A stretch of 64,000 nt of DNA from Vibrio sp. DW001 (lineage in GTDB: Bacteria; Pseudomonadota; Gammaproteobacteria; Enterobacterales; Vibrionaceae), in NCBI RefSeq assembly GCF_029016285.1, contig NZ_CP091975.1:2356001-2420000 (forward strand). Reading direction: 5' to 3'. Both the position numbers and the translations under genes were made by a program. Positions 38,070-49,636 of the stretch are shown here, piece by piece; position 1 is the stretch's first letter; each line of letters begins with the position of its first letter. The notes under the pieces are model-generated. The model had not been told where the DNA came from. It searched no databases and saw only the letters and a program-made list of their open reading frames with translations.

Positions 38070-39656
38070 TTACGCTTCTACTTGGCGGTTAACTTTGTCT
38101 TGTACAGAATCACCGCTTTGTTCAAAGTGGTAGCGGCCTGTCTTCAAGCTGCTAGGCCCTTTACGTGCAAATGTCACCATAAGATAGACTTCAACTATCA
38201 GGAATACTGTATAGAGAGCCATTATCGCAAGTAGCGATGCCCATAACTGACCTTCGGTTAAGGCAGATACCGCAACATCGACAGGTAATATTTCACCCAC
38301 GGCCCACGGTTGACGACCATATTCTGCAACAAACCAACCCATTTCTATTGCAAGCCACGGTAATGGAATGCTGAATAGAGCGGCTTTGAGAACCCATGAT
38401 TTCTGTTCTATTTTCTGACGACACGTTTGTACAAACGCGGCACCGAATACAAATAGCATAATAAAGCCGACAGCAACCATTACTCGGAATGACCAGAACA
38501 GAGGCCAAACCGTAGGAATTGAATCATCTGCTGCGGCTTTAATTTGTTCTTCTGTTGCGTCTACAACATCATCGGTGTATCGCTTAAGCAGCAGACCATA
38601 ACCAAGGTCATGCTTTAGCTCATCAAAGGCATCCAGATTTTCTTGAGACTTATCACCTGAACGCAGTTTTTGGAGAAGGTCATACGCTAATATGCCGCTG
38701 CGAATACGCTCTTCGTGCTCAATTTTGAGGTCAGAAATACCCGTTACTTCGGTGTCAAGAGAACGTGTGGCAATAATACCCATGAGGTAAGGGATCTTAA
38801 TCGCGTAATCCGTATGCTGTGTCTCTTGATTTGGGAAACCAAATAACGTGAATGCGGCGGGTGCTTCTTCTGTGTGCCATTCCGCTTCAATTGCAGCGAG
38901 CTTCACTCTTTGAACATCCCCTAACTCGTAACCAGATTCATCACCCAATATGATAACGGACAGGATAGCTGCCATACCGAATGATGCTGCAATAGCGAAT
39001 GAACGACGAGCGAAAGCAACGTCTCGCCCTTTCAGCAAGTAGTAAGAGCTAATACCCAGAACAAACATTGCACCGGTCGTATAACCTGATGCTACCGTAT
39101 GGACAAATTTAACCTGTGCAACGGGGTTTAAGACAAGCTCCGCAAAGCTCACCATTTCCATTCGCATCGATTCAAAGTTGAATTCCGACCCGACTGGGTT
39201 TTGCATCCAACCGTTGGCAACTAAAATCCAGAGCGCAGAAAAATTTGAACCGAGAGCCACTAACCAAGTTACTGCCAAATGCTGGCGCTTAGATAACCGT
39301 TCCCAACCAAAGAAAAATAGCCCCACAAACGTGGATTCTAAGAAAAATGCGACGAGGGCTTCGATGGCGAGTGGAGCACCAAATATATCGCCTACATAGT
39401 GTGAGTAGTAGGACCAGTTAGTACCGAATTGAAATTCCATGGTAAGGCCAGTAGCCACACCAAGAGCGAAGTTTATACCGAATAACTTACCCCAGAACTT
39501 TGTCATGTCCTTATAGATTTGTTTATCGGTCATTACATAGAGAGACTCCATTATGGCGAGCAAGAAAGCCATACCTAAAGTCAATGGAACGAAGAGGAAG
39601 TGATACATCGCTGTGAAGGCAAATTGCAACCGCGATAGATCAACTATGTCAATCAT
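38070..39656 (-). CDS. cydA: CydA, subunit I of cytochrome bd ubiquinol oxidase
   Basis: This 528-residue haem-binding subunit carries His19 in FTAMYHFLF, which corresponds to the haem ligand of E. coli CydA. It also has the characteristic [31 protein letters not shown] stretch in part ([30 protein letters not shown]). A long periplasmic Q loop (about residues 250-390) and several further helices follow. It is first in the cydABX operon, with FNR/ArcA-like boxes upstream. Confidence 0.97.
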   Translation of the reverse strand: MIDIVDLSRLQFAFTAMYHFLFVPLTLGMAFLLAIMESLYVMTDKQIYKDMTKFWGKLFGINFALGVATGLTMEFQFGTNWSYYSHYVGDIFGAPLAIEALVAFFLESTFVGLFFFGWERLSKRQHLAVTWLVALGSNFSALWILVANGWMQNPVGSEFNFESMRMEMVSFAELVLNPVAQVKFVHTVASGYTTGAMFVLGISSYYLLKGRDVAFARRSFAIAASFGMAAILSVIILGDESGYELGDVQRVKLAAIEAEWHTEEAPAAFTLFGFPNQETQHTDYAIKIPYLMGIIATRSLDTEVTGISDLKIEHEERIRSGILAYDLLQKLRSGDKSQENLDAFDELKHDLGYGLLLKRYTDDVVDATEEQIKAAADDSIPTVWPLFWSFRVMVAVGFIMLFVFGAAFVQTCRQKIEQKSWVLKAALFSIPLPWLAIEMGWFVAEYGRQPWAVGEILPVDVAVSALTEGQLWASLLAIMALYTVFLIVEVYLMVTFARKGPSSLKTGRYHFEQSGDSVQDKVNRQVEA

Positions 39657-39875
39657 GTTAGCTCCTTTTGTGTCGGCTGAGTGACACTGGTACTTTTTGC
39701 ATCATGCATAAGCACTTTTTATATTAATTAACACTGTCCGATTATAAAACGAACTCAGTTGTTAATAGCTTGTGCATTTTAGGTTAGATAATTGTTAAGT
39801 AAGCTCTAATATAGCTGGGGCTAATATTAACGGTTTATTGGTTTCGATACAAAATATTTTTGAAAAGCTTTAGCT

Positions 39876-39889
39876 TTGATTTGAATCAA
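39876..39889. promoter_or_regulatory. Perfect FNR-type box upstream of cydA
   Basis: TTGATTTGAATCAA matches the TTGAT-N4-ATCAA consensus with both arms intact, 220 bases before cydA. In related bacteria FNR and ArcA adjust cytochrome bd to oxygen. The effect here is inferred from position only. Confidence 0.75.
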
Positions 39890-39924
39890 ATAGATCTCGT
39901 GAATATTAATATACGTCCTTTTAA

Positions 39925-39938
39925 TTGACTTAGATCAG
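39925..39938. promoter_or_regulatory. Second, weaker FNR-like box
   Basis: TTGACTTAGATCAG matches the box at 8 of 10 arm positions and lies 35 bases beyond the perfect one. It may be a second FNR or an ArcA-related site. Confidence 0.4.
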
Positions 39939-40122
39939 TTTAAGTGACCATTTAAATACTCTAACGAAATACTACAAAAGGTTTTATATAACGATTGGGA
40001 ATAAGAGGACAGGATAATAGATTTAAATTTATGTGACCAATACCACTTTATGAGTAGAGAAATGAAAAGAATAGCCGCTTAATATGCTCGAGTTTTAAAC
40101 GGCCATCTTATTGTGTTAATTG

Positions 40123-41133
40123 TTAATTACTTGTTTCGAGACCGAAATGCAAATACGCTCTCTCAGTAGCAATCCGACCTCTTGGGGTTCTTTGTAAATA
40201 CCCTTGTTGAATAAGAAAAGGTTCCAGAACATCTTCGATGGTTTCTTTTTCTTCACCTATCGCGGCGGCTAAGTTGTCTAAACCTACTGGACCACCAGAA
40301 AACTTCTCCATAATGGCAAGAAGGAGCTTTCTATCCATGTAATCAAAACCTTTATGGTCAACATCAAGCATATCTAATGCTTTGTCCGCTATATCAGAAC
40401 AGATATGGCCATTACCTTTAACTTCCGCATAATCTCTTACCCGTCGCAGCAACCTGTTAGCAATACGAGGTGTACCACGTGCTCGTCGAGCAACCTCTAA
40501 CGCCCCGTCCTCTTCCATTGAAAGGTTAAGGCAGCTTGCACTACGCTGAACGATAAACTGTAAGTCAGGAACGTTGTAGTACTCTAACCTCTGTACGATT
40601 CCAAATCGGTCACGTAAAGGGGACGTCAGTGACCCTGCACGAGTCGTCGCACCAATCAGAGTAAAAGGGGGAAGATCTATCTTGATAGAACGAGCCGCTG
40701 GCCCTTCACCTATCATGATGTCTAATTGATAATCCTCCATTGCAGGATAAAGTATTTCCTCGACCATTGGACTCAGTCGATGAATTTCATCGATGAAAAG
40801 AACATCGTTTTCTTCCAAATTGGTTAATAGCGCAGCTAGGTCGCCCGCCTTTTCCAACACGGGGCCGGAGGTCGTACGAATGTTTACTTCCATTTCGTTA
40901 GCAACGATGTTGGCTAATGTCGTTTTGCCTAAACCTGGTGGGCCGAAAATCAACAGATGATCCAGTGGTTCATTTCGCTGCTGAGCCGCTTTAATGAAGA
41001 TTTCCATCTGGTTGCGCACGTGATCTTGCCCTCTATAATCGGCAAGTTTCTTCGGCCGTATAGCACGGTCAATGACTTCTTCATCTTTAAATACCGGATT
41101 ATCCGGTGCTATTAAGCGATCTGCTTCGATCAT
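40123..41133 (-). CDS. ruvB: RuvB, Holliday junction branch-migration ATPase
   Basis: This 336-residue AAA+ motor drives branch migration with RuvA. It has Walker [10 protein letters not shown], Walker B LFIDEIHR, sensor I IGATTRAG and arginine finger region SPLRDRFG. The C-terminal winged helix is about residues 260-330. The start follows ruvA by 82 nt. Confidence 0.97.
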   Translation of the reverse strand: MIEADRLIAPDNPVFKDEEVIDRAIRPKKLADYRGQDHVRNQMEIFIKAAQQRNEPLDHLLIFGPPGLGKTTLANIVANEMEVNIRTTSGPVLEKAGDLAALLTNLEENDVLFIDEIHRLSPMVEEILYPAMEDYQLDIMIGEGPAARSIKIDLPPFTLIGATTRAGSLTSPLRDRFGIVQRLEYYNVPDLQFIVQRSASCLNLSMEEDGALEVARRARGTPRIANRLLRRVRDYAEVKGNGHICSDIADKALDMLDVDHKGFDYMDRKLLLAIMEKFSGGPVGLDNLAAAIGEEKETIEDVLEPFLIQQGYLQRTPRGRIATERAYLHFGLETSN

Positions 41134-41215
41134 CGATTTTTTCTCTTATTCATTTTACTGTGGTTGCCGAAAAATAGGCGAACACTATATTGAGTATTCA
41201 GTTTAGGTATCTCAA

Positions 41216-41836
41216 TCACACCATAGATTTCAAGGCTTCACGAATAATAGATTCGCTTGTCATGTCTGGTTTAGCGACTTGAGAAATCACCTTTGACGCT
41301 TGTTGCGGTTTGTAGCCAAGAGCAATCAACGCACTGACCGCTTCATCTTTTGCACTTTGTTTACCATTAGAAGTTAGTTGGTTATCACTCGGCGCCGCAT
41401 CGGTGGCAGGCGTAAACAAATCGCCGGCTCCCCACCCTTTAAGTCGATCTTTCATCTCAACAACTAATCGTTCGGCGGTTTTTTTACCCACACCCGGTAG
41501 CTTAACAAGCGTTGAAATATCTTCGCGTTCGACACAAGAGACAAACTGAGCTGCCGTCATACCCGACAATATTGCCAGCCCTAGTTTCGGTCCCACTCCA
41601 TTCGCTTTGATAACTTCTCTAAAAAGTGCACGTTCTTTTACTGTGTTGAAGCCATACAGTAATTGGGCATCTTCTCGAACAACGAAATGGGTATACACGG
41701 TCGCTTCTGCACCAATTTCAGGGAGCTCATAAAAACAACTCATTGGCATCTGTACTTCATAACCAATACCACTCACTTCGATGAGCAATTCAGGTGGTTG
41801 TTTTTCAATCAAAATTCCACGAAGGCGTCCAATCAC
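41216..41836 (-). CDS. ruvA: RuvA, Holliday junction-binding protein
   Basis: This 206-residue protein begins [28 protein letters not shown], a textbook RuvA OB-fold. Two helix-hairpin-helix motifs follow ([18 protein letters not shown] and [16 protein letters not shown]), then a flexible linker and the RuvB-binding domain III at the end. It lies between ruvC and ruvB. Confidence 0.97.
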   Translation of the reverse strand: MIGRLRGILIEKQPPELLIEVSGIGYEVQMPMSCFYELPEIGAEATVYTHFVVREDAQLLYGFNTVKERALFREVIKANGVGPKLGLAILSGMTAAQFVSCVEREDISTLVKLPGVGKKTAERLVVEMKDRLKGWGAGDLFTPATDAAPSDNQLTSNGKQSAKDEAVSALIALGYKPQQASKVISQVAKPDMTSESIIREALKSMV

Positions 41837-41930
41837 AGAGAATATCCTTTGAAACAGGTAGTATGTCAGGATGATAATATATTACTGGATGAATAACCAG
41901 TGCCACATTTGAGGGCGGCTTTAATCACAA

Positions 41931-42449
41931 CTATCTATAACGCCCTTTCTTTGCGCCAGTTGCTTTACCTGCTAATGCCATCAACGTTTTATTGGTATTA
42001 GCGTGACAGATGGCAACACCCAGCGCATCCGCCGCATCAGCTTGAGGTTTCGCCGGTAACTTCAAAATGCTTTTTACCATATGTTGAACCTGTGCTTTAT
42101 CGGCAGCACCGGTACCAACAACGGCCTGTTTAATTGAACGCGCAGAATACTCAAAAACAGGTAAGTCCGTGTTTGCAGCAGCGACAATGGCGCTACCTCT
42201 GGCTTGTCCAAGTTTCAGCGCAGAATCCGCATTTTTTGACATAAAGACTTGTTCAATCGCAAACTCGTCAGGTTGAAACTGAATAATTAGCTCTGTTACC
42301 CCTGCGTATATTTGCTTCAATTTGCCTGCTAAATCAGAATCTGACATTCGGATACAACCACTGCCTAAATAAGAGAGGTGTCGACCTTCTTGTCGTATCA
42401 CACCATAGCCAGTTATCCTCGAACCTGGATCAATGCCAAGAATTATCAT
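41931..42449 (-). CDS. ruvC: RuvC, Holliday junction resolvase
   Basis: This 172-residue endonuclease has the catalytic Asp7 in [14 protein letters not shown]. Further acidic residues lie in [23 protein letters not shown] and near the end in [14 protein letters not shown]. It cuts junctions handled by RuvAB. It is 95 nt upstream of ruvA and 63 nt downstream of the lipoprotein gene. Confidence 0.97.
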   Translation of the reverse strand: MIILGIDPGSRITGYGVIRQEGRHLSYLGSGCIRMSDSDLAGKLKQIYAGVTELIIQFQPDEFAIEQVFMSKNADSALKLGQARGSAIVAAANTDLPVFEYSARSIKQAVVGTGAADKAQVQHMVKSILKLPAKPQADAADALGVAICHANTNKTLMALAGKATGAKKGRYR

Positions 42450-42512
42450 TTATTACCCAAATAGTTTATTTTTCAGAGATGCTAACCGATTTTAACTAAC
42501 AAAGGCCAGCAT

Positions 42513-43199
42513 CTATATTGGTATGAAGGTCATAGATGCAACGCTCTGCACCACCTTATTGATGGTTCGATTGGTGCTATCTGAAACCAATATGGCCATC
42601 ATATCCTGTACGAGGATCATCTGGCCCAAAACCCGCTCATAGCTGTAATTCGGTACACCATTCGCATCGATACCGTTGGTAAGTAGCAGTAACTCACCAC
42701 TGTCGTAGCGACGATTATTAAGCTGCCACGTTATTGTTTCGAGGTTTCGAGCGCTGTTATACAGTTTTTGCTGACTTATTTCGTCCAGAATGTAGAACTC
42801 TAGTTGGTTATTGTAAGAGGCACTTAACATTCCGGTGATACCTGCCATCAAAGCAAAGACACGATCCCCTTCGAACTCTTTTGAGAAAGCGAGCGGAAGC
42901 GCCTCTACACCATCCATATTCCCCAACTCTTGGAAACCGTCTTTAGGTCGATCTACCGTCATTAATTGAGAAAGACGCGCATCTATTGTCATTCCTGAGT
43001 TCTTTTTCAACTCCCTCGGGTTTCTTTTATAAAGCTTAATAATGAGTCGTCGAGTGAGTTTTCGTATTTGTTCGATATGAATATCGGTAACAAGGTCAAT
43101 ATCAGATTTAGCGAGGTTTTTTATATCGAAGGGGCGATTGTCTTTTCCGGCGCATGCTGTGAGCGTAAATATAAGAAGCACGGTCATTATAAAACGCAT
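42513..43199 (-). CDS. Predicted lipoprotein of unknown function
   Basis: This 228-residue protein has a clear lipobox (LTAC, Cys16) after a hydrophobic leader, so it is lipid-anchored. Asp at the +4 side is not at +2, so outer-membrane sorting is possible. The body is mixed helix and strand with no recognisable domain; a run of basic residues (RKLTRRLIIKLYKRNPRELKK) stands out at residues 45-67. It is upstream of ruvC and may be co-transcribed with it. I do not recognise a family. Confidence 0.75.
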   Translation of the reverse strand: MRFIMTVLLIFTLTACAGKDNRPFDIKNLAKSDIDLVTDIHIEQIRKLTRRLIIKLYKRNPRELKKNSGMTIDARLSQLMTVDRPKDGFQELGNMDGVEALPLAFSKEFEGDRVFALMAGITGMLSASYNNQLEFYILDEISQQKLYNSARNLETITWQLNNRRYDSGELLLLTNGIDANGVPNYSYERVLGQMILVQDMMAILVSDSTNRTINKVVQSVASMTFIPI

Positions 43200-43314
43200 T
43201 CACTTACCCTTTATTTAAATGATTGGATTGGTTTGAATTCTGGATAAGTTACATTCTATTCAGGCATTTAATAAAACAAAAGAAGTTAAAGGGTTTTCTG
43301 TTGGTTTAGATCAA

Positions 43315-43340
43315 AAAAGCTAGGGAGATCCCTAGCTTTT
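43315..43340 (-). terminator. Terminator of aspS
   Basis: An 11-base perfect stem (AAAAGCTAGGG and complement) with a four-base loop is followed by TTTTTT in the minus direction. It lies 26 bases beyond the aspS stop. Confidence 0.9.
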
Positions 43341-43365
43341 CAATAGATTAGCCTAGCCGAAACGT

Positions 43366-45141
43366 TTAGGCTTCTTTTTCTTTCGCTTTTTTCACTACAA
43401 TTGCTAGCTCTTCAAGCGATGCAGGGTTAGCCAAACTTGGTGCGTCTGTTAGCAAACACGCTGCTGCCGTTGTCTTAGGGAAGGCAATGACGTCGCGGAT
43501 ATTTTCTGTACCACATAAAAGCATTGCCAATCGATCGAGACCAAATGCCAAACCTGCATGTGGAGGTGTACCGTACTTGAGCGCTTCTAGCAAAAAGCCA
43601 AATTTAAGCTGCTGTTCTTTATCTTCAATGCCTAATATTTCAAATACGGTTGCTTGCATTTCAGCACTGTGAATACGAACAGAACCACCACCAACTTCAT
43701 AGCCATTAATAACCATGTCATAAGCATTCGAATTCGCAGCCGCAGGATTTTCTTTAAGCTCTTGCGCAGTAACTCCTAATGGTGAAGTAAACGGGTGATG
43801 CATAGCATGTAAGTTACCTTCACCGTCCTCTTCAAACATTGGGAAATCAATTACCCATAATGGCGTCCAAGCCGCCGTATGGGACAGCTCCAAATCATTA
43901 CCAACTTTCAAACGAAGCGCACCCAATGCTTCAGAAACAACATTCGCTTTATCTGCACCAAAGAGAATAATGTCGCCAGATTCAGCACCTGTTCGCTCCA
44001 GAATACCGTTAATGACCTCTTCAGAAAGGAACTTAGCAACTGGAGACTGAATACCTTCGAGTCCAGCGGCTTTATCATTCACTTTCATCCATGCAAGACC
44101 TTTCGCACCATAGATACCAACAAATTTACCGTATTCGTCAATTTGTTTGCGACTCAGTTTTGCACCACCGGGGACACATAATACGGCCACACGACCTTTC
44201 TCGTCATTTGCAGGACCAGAGAATACTTTGAACTCTACATCTTTAACGAGATCGGCAACATCAACTAATTCTAACGGGTTACGGAGGTCGGGCTTATCTG
44301 AACCAAAGCGACGAATCGCTTCTTCGAAGCTCATGACTGGAAACGCACCAAGATCAACGTCAAGCAGTTCAAGCCACATCTCACGGATCATTTTTTCGGT
44401 CACTTCACGCACTTGTTCAGCGGTCATGAAGGACGTTTCAATATCTATTTGAGTAAATTCAGGTTGACGGTCAGCACGTAAATCTTCATCTCGGAAACAT
44501 TTAACGATTTGATAATAGCGATCAAAGCCAGACATCATCAAAAGCTGTTTAAATAACTGTGGTGATTGAGGAAGCGCGTAAAAGCTGCCTTTATGAACAC
44601 GGCTTGGAACCAGGTAATCACGTGCACCTTCTGGGGTTGCCTTTGTCAATACCGGGGTTTCGATGTCTAGAAAATCATTGCTGTCTAAAAAGCGACGAAC
44701 AAAGCTAGATGCTCTCGCACGCAGCTTAATGTTATCACTCATTTCTGTGCGGCGTAGATCAAGGTATCGATACTTCAGACGCTGTTCTTCTGAATTATTC
44801 TGCTTAGAATCCAGTGGCAACGCTTCAGAACGGTTAATTATTTCTAACCCTGTAGCAAGGACTTCTACTTCACCCGTAGCCATATCTTTATTGATTTGGC
44901 TTTCCGGACGAGCACGAACTTCACCAGTGAATTTGATACAAAATTCATTTCTTAGTAGGTTCGCGACTTCAAATACGTCTTTCATATCTGGGTCGACTAC
45001 TACCTGAACAATACCTTCACGATCTCGCATATCAACAAAGATAAGACCGCCTAAATCACGGCGACGGTTAACCCATCCGCAAAGTTCTACAGTTTGTCCC
45101 ACAAGGGACTTGTTCAGTTGACCGCAATACTGGGTACGCAT
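43366..45141 (-). CDS. aspS: AspS, aspartyl-tRNA synthetase
   Basis: This 591-residue bacterial-type class IIb synthetase has an N-terminal OB-fold anticodon-binding domain ([24 protein letters not shown]). Motif 2 is [18 protein letters not shown]. It has an inserted GAD domain and motif 3 [13 protein letters not shown]. The length matches E. coli AspS (590). It is monocistronic, divergent from cmoA, with its own terminator. Confidence 0.97.
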   Translation of the reverse strand: MRTQYCGQLNKSLVGQTVELCGWVNRRRDLGGLIFVDMRDREGIVQVVVDPDMKDVFEVANLLRNEFCIKFTGEVRARPESQINKDMATGEVEVLATGLEIINRSEALPLDSKQNNSEEQRLKYRYLDLRRTEMSDNIKLRARASSFVRRFLDSNDFLDIETPVLTKATPEGARDYLVPSRVHKGSFYALPQSPQLFKQLLMMSGFDRYYQIVKCFRDEDLRADRQPEFTQIDIETSFMTAEQVREVTEKMIREMWLELLDVDLGAFPVMSFEEAIRRFGSDKPDLRNPLELVDVADLVKDVEFKVFSGPANDEKGRVAVLCVPGGAKLSRKQIDEYGKFVGIYGAKGLAWMKVNDKAAGLEGIQSPVAKFLSEEVINGILERTGAESGDIILFGADKANVVSEALGALRLKVGNDLELSHTAAWTPLWVIDFPMFEEDGEGNLHAMHHPFTSPLGVTAQELKENPAAANSNAYDMVINGYEVGGGSVRIHSAEMQATVFEILGIEDKEQQLKFGFLLEALKYGTPPHAGLAFGLDRLAMLLCGTENIRDVIAFPKTTAAACLLTDAPSLANPASLEELAIVVKKAKEKEA

Positions 45142-45401
45142 AATGAAATTCCCAAACTCTTAATTAGTTATTAACTTTTTGACAGATTATACTGTCAACT
45201 CAAACCCACATTTATACCTGCAAAGCGCTTGAAAATCGACCTTTGAAAGAACTTTTTCTCGTATTTCACCCCTACTTAGAACCAACAGATGATAAAAACA
45301 GCAATTTTAGACGTTTTAACTCACCTATAGTCATATAATGAATGGTGACACCATCGGTTTTTTCTCTTAAAATACGCCACCCAATTTTGTATGTTTACTA
45401 G

Positions 45402-46139
<738 letters not shown>

Positions 46140-46234
46140 AGACTGTCCGTCATAAAGCGGTTCATCATAGAATAAGAGAACCCGATATTTTCGGTCTAAT
46201 TACACATTTCACTACATAAAAGATCATTCAAACC

Positions 46235-47209
46235 ATGTTCAATTTTGCTAACTTCTACAAACTCATTGCTCAAGATACCGCATTGCAGCCTTGGCTAACG
46301 ATTCTTCCTCAACAGTTAACGGACTGGCAAAATGCTGAGCATGGCGATTTTGAACGCTGGCTTAAAGCACTTAAAAAGCTCCCGGAAGGTTCACCAGATA
46401 ATATCGACCTAAAGACATCCGTTTCTCTTTCTAATAACCAACCTATATCCGATGGTGAAAAGAAAAAACTCGACAACCTATTGCGAACCTTTCATCCATG
46501 GCGCAAGGGACCTTATACGACTCACGACATACATATTGACACTGAATGGCGTTCAGATTGGAAATGGGATCGGGTTCTTCCGCATATTTCCCCACTTGAG
46601 CATCGCTCTGTATTAGATGTGGGATGTGGGAATGGCTATCACATGTGGCGTATGCTTGGAGAGGGGGCGCGTTTATGTGTAGGTGTCGACCCTTCGCACT
46701 TGTTTCTCGTTCAATTTGAAGCCATACGTAAACTGATGGGTAATGACCAAAGAGTTCATCTACTTCCCCTAGGTATCGAACAACTGCCTGAACTAAAGGC
46801 CTTTGATACTGTATTTAGTATGGGCGTTCTTTATCATCGTCGCTCCCCCCTTGACCATATACTTCAGTTAAAAAACCAACTCGTTGCGGGTGGAGAACTC
46901 GTTCTTGAAACCTTGGTTATTGATGGCGATGAGAATGCGGTTCTGGTGCCAACAGACCGATACGCTCAAATGCGTAACGTATATTTCTTCCCCTCGGCAA
47001 AAGCATTAAAGAAATGGCTAGAAAAGTGTGGATTCGAAGACGTACGAATTGTGGACGAAAATATCACTACGACAGACGAGCAAAGAGCAACAGACTGGAT
47101 GAAGCACAATTCTTTGCCTGATTATTTAGACCCACAAGATCCAACCAAAACCGTTGAAGGCTATCCCGCCCCTAGACGAGCGATTTTAGTCGCGAGAAAC
47201 CCTTCTTAA
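46235..47209 (+). CDS. cmoB: CmoB, tRNA U34 carboxymethyltransferase
   Basis: This 324-residue protein transfers the carboxymethyl group to 5-hydroxyuridine at tRNA position 34. It has an N-terminal CmoB-specific extension, then a Rossmann methyltransferase core with [20 protein letters not shown] and [20 protein letters not shown]. It follows cmoA and shares its pathway. A hairpin at 47267-47287 lies downstream. Confidence 0.96.
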   Translation: MFNFANFYKLIAQDTALQPWLTILPQQLTDWQNAEHGDFERWLKALKKLPEGSPDNIDLKTSVSLSNNQPISDGEKKKLDNLLRTFHPWRKGPYTTHDIHIDTEWRSDWKWDRVLPHISPLEHRSVLDVGCGNGYHMWRMLGEGARLCVGVDPSHLFLVQFEAIRKLMGNDQRVHLLPLGIEQLPELKAFDTVFSMGVLYHRRSPLDHILQLKNQLVAGGELVLETLVIDGDENAVLVPTDRYAQMRNVYFFPSAKALKKWLEKCGFEDVRIVDENITTTDEQRATDWMKHNSLPDYLDPQDPTKTVEGYPAPRRAILVARNPS

Positions 47210-47266
47210 TTACAACGATTACCTATTACTTTTAGCTTATCGTAAATGCTAACCAAATACTGACAT

Positions 47267-47287
47267 AAGGGTGCTTCTCGCGCCCTT
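47267..47287 (+). terminator. Probable terminator after cmoB
   Basis: An eight-base stem (AAGGGTGC with GCGCCCTT, one G-T pair) and five-base loop is followed by TTTGTT. It ends the cmoAB unit. Confidence 0.5.
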
Positions 47288-47347
47288 TGTTGTGGGCTAA
47301 AATCCGCGGCGTATAATTAAATTATCCTACTGAAATTAAGGTAAAAA

Positions 47348-48115
47348 ATGCTAAAAATTGCTTTTTCTCTCATCGCAATGAGCTTGCTCGCAGGATGCGC
47401 ATCAACAAGCAGCGAAAAGCAGAACCAACTTACTCTAGACGCAATTAAACAATCGGAATCAAACATTGCCAATGAAATTGAAACCTTAAAATTGGGTCTC
47501 AGTAACCAGTCTGATTACATTGCCAGTCTAGAAACAGAAGTCATCGGACTACAAAGCAAGGTTAATGCTCTACAGCATACGGAAACGAAGCGTAAAAGCA
47601 CTCAAAAGGCACCGTCAAACGAACGTGCAAATGACACTCAATTGAAAATTGGCTCAACCTCTCCTTCTAACAATTTGGTTGTTCTTGGTGCGATTGAAAA
47701 CATTCAGCTAGAAAAAATTGAGCAACGCTACAGTGCGCGAATCGACACTGGATCAACAACCTCTTCTCTCAATGCTATCAACATCAAAGAGTTCGAGCGT
47801 GAAGGAAAAAGATGGGTTAGATTCAATCTCAGTGAACGGAATAATGATATTGAAGGAAAAAACCAAATTGAGGCCCCTATTGTTAGGTATGCCAATATTA
47901 GGCAACCGAACTCAGAAGCAGTAGAAAAACGTGCCGTGATCGAATTATGGGTAAAAATAGGCACAATTAACGAAAAATCTGAATTTACACTGGCGAATCG
48001 CTCACAAATGAGCCACCCTGTTTTACTAGGAAGAGAGTTTATTCAAGATATTGCTTTAGTTGATGTTAGTAAAACATTTCTTCTCTCAAAACCAAGAAAA
48101 ATACATAAAAATTAG
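47348..48115 (+). CDS. Retropepsin-like lipoprotein (Zn_protease/DUF785 family)
   Basis: This 255-residue predicted lipoprotein has a lipobox LLAGC with Cys17. A coiled-coil-like segment (about 25-75) and a Ser/Thr/Lys-rich linker follow. The C-terminal domain (about 105-245) carries the aspartic-protease-like motif RIDTGSTTSSL with D133-T134-G135. A single DTG motif implies a dimer or a non-proteolytic role. Related proteins are annotated as 'ATP-dependent zinc protease', although no zinc motif is seen here. It is the first of a three-gene set with 8-nt and 4-nt gaps. The substrate is unknown. Confidence 0.8.
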   Translation: MLKIAFSLIAMSLLAGCASTSSEKQNQLTLDAIKQSESNIANEIETLKLGLSNQSDYIASLETEVIGLQSKVNALQHTETKRKSTQKAPSNERANDTQLKIGSTSPSNNLVVLGAIENIQLEKIEQRYSARIDTGSTTSSLNAINIKEFEREGKRWVRFNLSERNNDIEGKNQIEAPIVRYANIRQPNSEAVEKRAVIELWVKIGTINEKSEFTLANRSQMSHPVLLGREFIQDIALVDVSKTFLLSKPRKIHKN

Positions 48116-48123
48116 GGACAATT

Positions 48124-49632
48124 ATGACGTCAAGAATTCCTTTTTATTTCCTTATTGGGTTGCTTGTTATCGGTGGCATTTGGCTAAATGTTATGCGCCA
48201 TGACAACTATGGGGTACCGTGGACACCAGGTGAACAGCGCCAAGTATGGGACATTGAAGCTCGAATTGAGTTCAGCGGTATGGGCGAACCTGCCAAGGTT
48301 TCTCTTGCTGCACCAAATACACAATCTGGTTATACGTTAATCGATGAGTCAGCCTCATCTCCGGGCTACGGAATTGCCTACATTCATTCTGATACGGGTA
48401 GACGCGCTGAATGGTCGATACGTCAAGCAGATGGGTCGCAAACTATTTACTACAAGACGCAATTTCTTGTCGATGACCAAGCGAAGGTTGAACCGTTTCC
48501 ACCTTCAGATGAACCTATCTTAAAGCCTACTTTCGATGGTCCGCAAGAAGCCGCGGTTAAATCGATCATAGAGCAGGCATCACAGCGTAGTGCTGATGAT
48601 GTCACTTTTACACGTGAACTTATCAAAAGACTTAACGACAGTGATAGTCAAAGTGCCGCCCTATTGCTCGACCAGTCAAGCAAAGCTCAAATCATTTCGA
48701 AGCTTTTGTCATTTGCAGGGGTTCACAATAAGACCGTGGGCGTCGTCTATTTAGAAGATGGTCGTCGTCGTCAGAACATCAATAAGATGGTACAGGTGTG
48801 GGATGGTAAGGACTGGATGCTGTTTGACCCAGAGTCTGGCATGCAGGGCAAAGCAGAAGATGCGCTCATCTGGGACGAATCTAACGTATCTTTACTTGAT
48901 GTCGTTGGCGGAAAAAACAGTCAAGTACACTTCTCTATGATTGCACAAGACATCTCACCTAAAGCAGCAACTGAGAGCAAAGTAAGTGCTGACAATCTAT
49001 TAAACTTCTCTATCCATAGTCTTCCATTGGAAGAGCAATCCATGTTCAAAACCATAATGCTGATTCCGATTGGCGCTTTAATCGTGGTTTTTTTAAGAGT
49101 CATCATCGGCCTTAAGACATCCGGCACCTTTATGCCTGTTCTGATTGCTGTCGCATTTGTTCAGACACAACTTATAACAGGTATTGTCGGGTTTTTGCTG
49201 ATCGTAGGAACCGGTTTGATCATCCGCAGTTATTTGTCCAAACTCAATTTACTCTTGGTCGCTCGAATATCCGCGGTAATCATTACCGTCATATTGATCA
49301 TTTCAGTATTCACGGTGGTTGCTTTCCGCATCGGTTTAACCGAAGGGTTAAGCATTACCTTCTTCCCTATGATCATTCTTTCATGGACGATTGAGCGCAT
49401 GTCGATTCTATGGGAAGAAGAAGGGGCGAAAGAGGTATTCTTACAAGGTGGAGGCTCCTTGCTTACATCGGTTATCGTTTACTTAGCTATGACCAATGGT
49501 TACATCCAACACATGACCTTTAATTTCATTGGTGTACAGCTGCTTATTCTCGCGGCTATCTTGGCGTTAGGTAATTACACTGGTTACCGCCTAACGGAAT
49601 TGCGTCGCTTTAAGCCATTAGCGGAGGATTAA
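48124..49632 (+). CDS. Membrane protein with inactive transglutaminase-like domain and C-terminal helices
   Basis: This 502-residue protein has an N-terminal transmembrane helix (FYFLIGLLVIGGIWL). The soluble region (about 25-300) contains a transglutaminase-like fold. Its later part reads IISKLLSFAG, VVYLEDGRR, VWDGKDWMLFDPESG. The usual catalytic Cys and His are not present; only the Asp-like position in DPESG remains. About six to seven C-terminal helices follow (from FKTIMLIPIGALIVVFL). This matches the Transglut_i_TM plus 7TM_transglut arrangement, which lacks enzymatic activity as read. It is central in the three-gene cluster. Confidence 0.8.
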   Translation: MTSRIPFYFLIGLLVIGGIWLNVMRHDNYGVPWTPGEQRQVWDIEARIEFSGMGEPAKVSLAAPNTQSGYTLIDESASSPGYGIAYIHSDTGRRAEWSIRQADGSQTIYYKTQFLVDDQAKVEPFPPSDEPILKPTFDGPQEAAVKSIIEQASQRSADDVTFTRELIKRLNDSDSQSAALLLDQSSKAQIISKLLSFAGVHNKTVGVVYLEDGRRRQNINKMVQVWDGKDWMLFDPESGMQGKAEDALIWDESNVSLLDVVGGKNSQVHFSMIAQDISPKAATESKVSADNLLNFSIHSLPLEEQSMFKTIMLIPIGALIVVFLRVIIGLKTSGTFMPVLIAVAFVQTQLITGIVGFLLIVGTGLIIRSYLSKLNLLLVARISAVIITVILIISVFTVVAFRIGLTEGLSITFFPMIILSWTIERMSILWEEEGAKEVFLQGGGSLLTSVIVYLAMTNGYIQHMTFNFIGVQLLILAAILALGNYTGYRLTELRRFKPLAED

Positions 49633-49636
49633 GCCT

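Larger units (their letters stand above)
39657..40122. other. Long AT-rich control region upstream of cydA
   Basis: This 466-base stretch lies between ruvB's stop and cydA's start, both on the minus strand. It contains the cyd promoter with the two FNR-like boxes listed separately. No ORF with a convincing ribosome binding site was seen. A ruvB terminator is not obvious; only AT-rich DNA follows its stop. Confidence 0.5.
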
